Assembly (NCBI GenBank): GCA_029821745.1
Contig: JALGSS010000002.1
Coordinates: 1 to 53,077, forward strand
Direction: 5' to 3'
Length of the DNA: 53,077 nucleotides
DNA from: Candidatus Zipacnadia bacterium
Lineage (GTDB): Bacteria > Armatimonadota > Zipacnadia > Zipacnadales > JABUFB01
Shown here: positions 51,892 through 53,077 of the stretch, in pieces
How the letters are laid out: every line of letters begins with the position of its first letter
Position numbering within the stretch: position 1 is the stretch's first letter
Made by a program: the position numbers and the translations under genes
The notes under the pieces: model-generated
The model's input: the letters and a program-made list of their open reading frames with translations, nothing else
Database searches by the model: none
What the model was told of the DNA's origin: nothing

Positions 51892-52442
51892 TGGTCTGAA
51901 CCCCGCACATTGGTCCACTTGGGGTGAGAGTGGATGAAGGCGTGCGGTGCTTCCAGGAGGGCGGATGACGATGCCGCGAAAGCGTTGGCCCGATCGGTAA
52001 GTCAGATCAGCGCCGCCAACTCCCGCACTCTTCGCCCGCCATCCAGTTGCGGAGTTCTTTCAGCAGGGGGAGCCAGCAAGATCCCGATCCATAGCTCCCC
52101 TTGGGGCTTTGGCGTACCCCTCCTGTGGTGGTTCCGCACGACCCAGTAGTGGTGGCCTGCAGTTTCCGGTCGTCCCGAGCTGTTCCTCATCTGAGGGACC
52201 GGCAGTCTGCCTTTGCAGTCTCCTCTGCAGCCCAAGCTCCTCGCCAATCACGCCTCCTACCGGAGTCAGAGCGCCAACGCCACGACAGCAACCACGCGAC
52301 GGCATGGGCAGGTAGCCTGCTCTTCAGGCCGAACACTCTCACTGCCGGTGGCACCAAGACGGGGGCAAGACCAAAGCGGCCAGGTTAGCGCGCAGGCCCA
52401 CGGCCTCACGCGGTACGAGTTTTCGATAGGGACAGGTCACCG
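51892..52442. repeat. mosaic IS3-derived intergenic repeat, copy 8 (complete, MITE-like) plus diverged unit B
   Basis: Left terminus TGGTCTGAACCCCGCACATT at 51892; then ATGAAGGCGTGCGGTGC; the complement of the short frame (KELRNWMAGEEC, then a one-base deletion); AGCAAGATCCCGATCC; the GTGGTTCCGCACGACCC module (52127); and the right end GGTGGCACCAAGACGGGGGC then AAGACCA at 52373. A diverged unit B-like tract follows to about 52442. About 482 bp between termini. It occupies almost the whole spacer after the PcRGLX-like gene. Confidence 0.75.
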
Positions 52443-52467
52443 CCAGGCGCGGCCCTCGGCCATGCGC

Positions 52468-52857
52468 TCACCGCCAATTGCCCAGATAGTCCCGGAACGG
52501 GGTGGTGGTCACCTGACGTACGGCTCCCCCTGCCACCTCGACGGCGTAGATGTGGCCTGTGTTCTCGATCAGGCCAAGCCTCGTGAAAGCGATCTCGCGT
52601 CCGTCTGGCGACCAGTCCACCATTGGGGTGATGCGCAGGTCAGGTACCAGCCGGCGCTTGGCGCTCCCGTCCGCCATCATCACCCAGAGCTCCCGCGTCC
52701 CGTCGCCCTGCCTGGTGAACGCAATCCTGGTGCCGTCGGGAGACCACCTGGGGTGCCAGTCATCGGTGGGGCTGTGGCTTACGACCCTCAGCCCGGTACC
52801 GTCGACGTTCTGGACCCAGATATCAAGCTGCCGGTCGCCGGGCCCCTTGTATGATAG
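52468..52857 (-). pseudogene. TolB/PD40-type beta-propeller, C-terminal fragment
   Basis: A frame of about 130 codons with three PD40/WD40-like blades: GTGLRVVSHSPTDDWHPRWS then PDGTRIAFTRQGDGTREL; SAKRRLVPDLRITPMVDWSP then DGREIAFTRLGL; and HIYAVEVAGGAVRQVTTTPF ending YLGNWR. The SPDGT-IAF motif is typical of TolB-like repeats. Upstream the frame meets a TAA at about 52864 with no start codon, so the 5' part is missing. A 30-bp palindrome lies 60 bp beyond the break. Confidence 0.65.
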
Positions 52858-52917
52858 CAGTCGTTAGTAGAGAGGTATCTGTGGTGGTTAGGCGCACTGT
52901 CTGCCACAGAGGGCAGT

Positions 52918-52947
52918 GGCCCCCAGCCCCTGCAGGGGCTGGGGGCC
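52918..52947. repeat. perfect 30-bp palindrome
   Basis: GGCCCCCAGCCCCTG (52918-52932) followed without a loop by its exact reverse complement CAGGGGCTGGGGGCC (52933-52947). A second inverted pair, GGAGGCGAC (52951-52959) and GTCGCCTCC (53007-53015), lies just to the right. Confidence 0.85.
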
Positions 52948-53077
52948 CGGGGAGGCGACAGGCCGTCGGCCCCTTGGTCCGTAGAGACCGCCTTGGAGCA
53001 TGGGCCGTCGCCTCCTCAACATCCCGCCGAGCCCGAACGGTTGCCAGGCCTACAAGGCCGGATAGCACAAGGCTGGG

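Noticed and set aside
4583-52442. The intergenic repeats as a CRISPR array or phage attachment sites
   Set aside because: Copies are kilobases apart, hundreds of bp long and mosaic, with no regular spacers, no cas genes and no integrase.

Overview
The window looks like a piece of an uncultured, GC-rich bacterial chromosome, most likely a polysaccharide-degrading lineage of the Armatimonadota / Planctomycetota / Hydrogenedentes kind. That placement is inferred from gene content only: large secreted sugar-active proteins, a type I sulfatase, exo-rhamnogalacturonan-lyase-like proteins, a DUF4838 protein, FAD- and Gfo/Idh-type oxidoreductases, and an archaeal-type AroA'/AroB' pair. There is no rRNA, tRNA or ribosomal protein gene to settle it. 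Coding density is moderate and the spacers are long and full of mobile-element debris.

Layout. 1-2437: the end of an IS630-type transposase that cuts into a lipoprotein gene, then a secreted HEXXH metallopeptidase. 2.8-3.7 kb: decayed gene fragments. 3.8-4.5 kb: two small cytoplasmic genes. 5.1-19.3 kb: a plus-strand block of carbohydrate-active genes (PcRGLX-like protein, sialidase-like protein, GHL10-like glycosidase, CBM9/discoidin glycosidase-like protein, DUF4838-CBM9 protein). 19.5-23.8 kb (minus): a sulfatase and a PDZ protein with a roughly 26-residue repeat. 25-31 kb: a xylose-isomerase-like protein overlapping a phosphoesterase, a frameshifted secreted protein, and a 985-residue secreted protein. 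31-34 kb: an IS3 fragment, broken genes and an FAD oxidoreductase. 34.3-36.3 and 43.7-45.5 kb: two paralogous secreted proteins made of a carboxypeptidase-regulatory-like domain and five Kre9/KNH-like domains, flanking the hydrogenase region. 38.4-43.1 kb (minus): a five-gene operon encoding a cytoplasmic group 3b-like [NiFe] hydrogenase (beta-gamma-delta-alpha order) headed by a ferritin-like protein. 45.9-47.6 kb (minus): 3-dehydroquinate synthase II and a broken AroA'-type aldolase. 48.6-51.8 kb: a second PcRGLX-like protein. The window ends with a TolB/PD40 fragment and a perfect 30-bp palindrome.

The most distinctive feature is a family of mosaic intergenic repeats. Complete copies (about 21062-21531 and 51892-52442) start with a sequence matching the inverted repeat of the local IS3-family element and end with the opposite terminus, including a relic of the transposase C-terminus. 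In between they carry a conserved short reading frame (consensus LRNWMxSEECRELAAA) on the opposite strand and, in several copies, a GC-rich hairpin. A roughly 45-bp module (unit B) follows directly after the right end. Partial copies sit in most long spacers. At least three truncated secreted-protein genes border IS sequences.

Taken together, the intact genes suggest a heterotroph that takes apart complex, probably pectin-like or sulfated, polysaccharides outside the cytoplasm, runs an NAD(P)-linked hydrogenase for redox balance, and may make aromatic precursors by the ADH route. This metabolic picture is inference from gene families.
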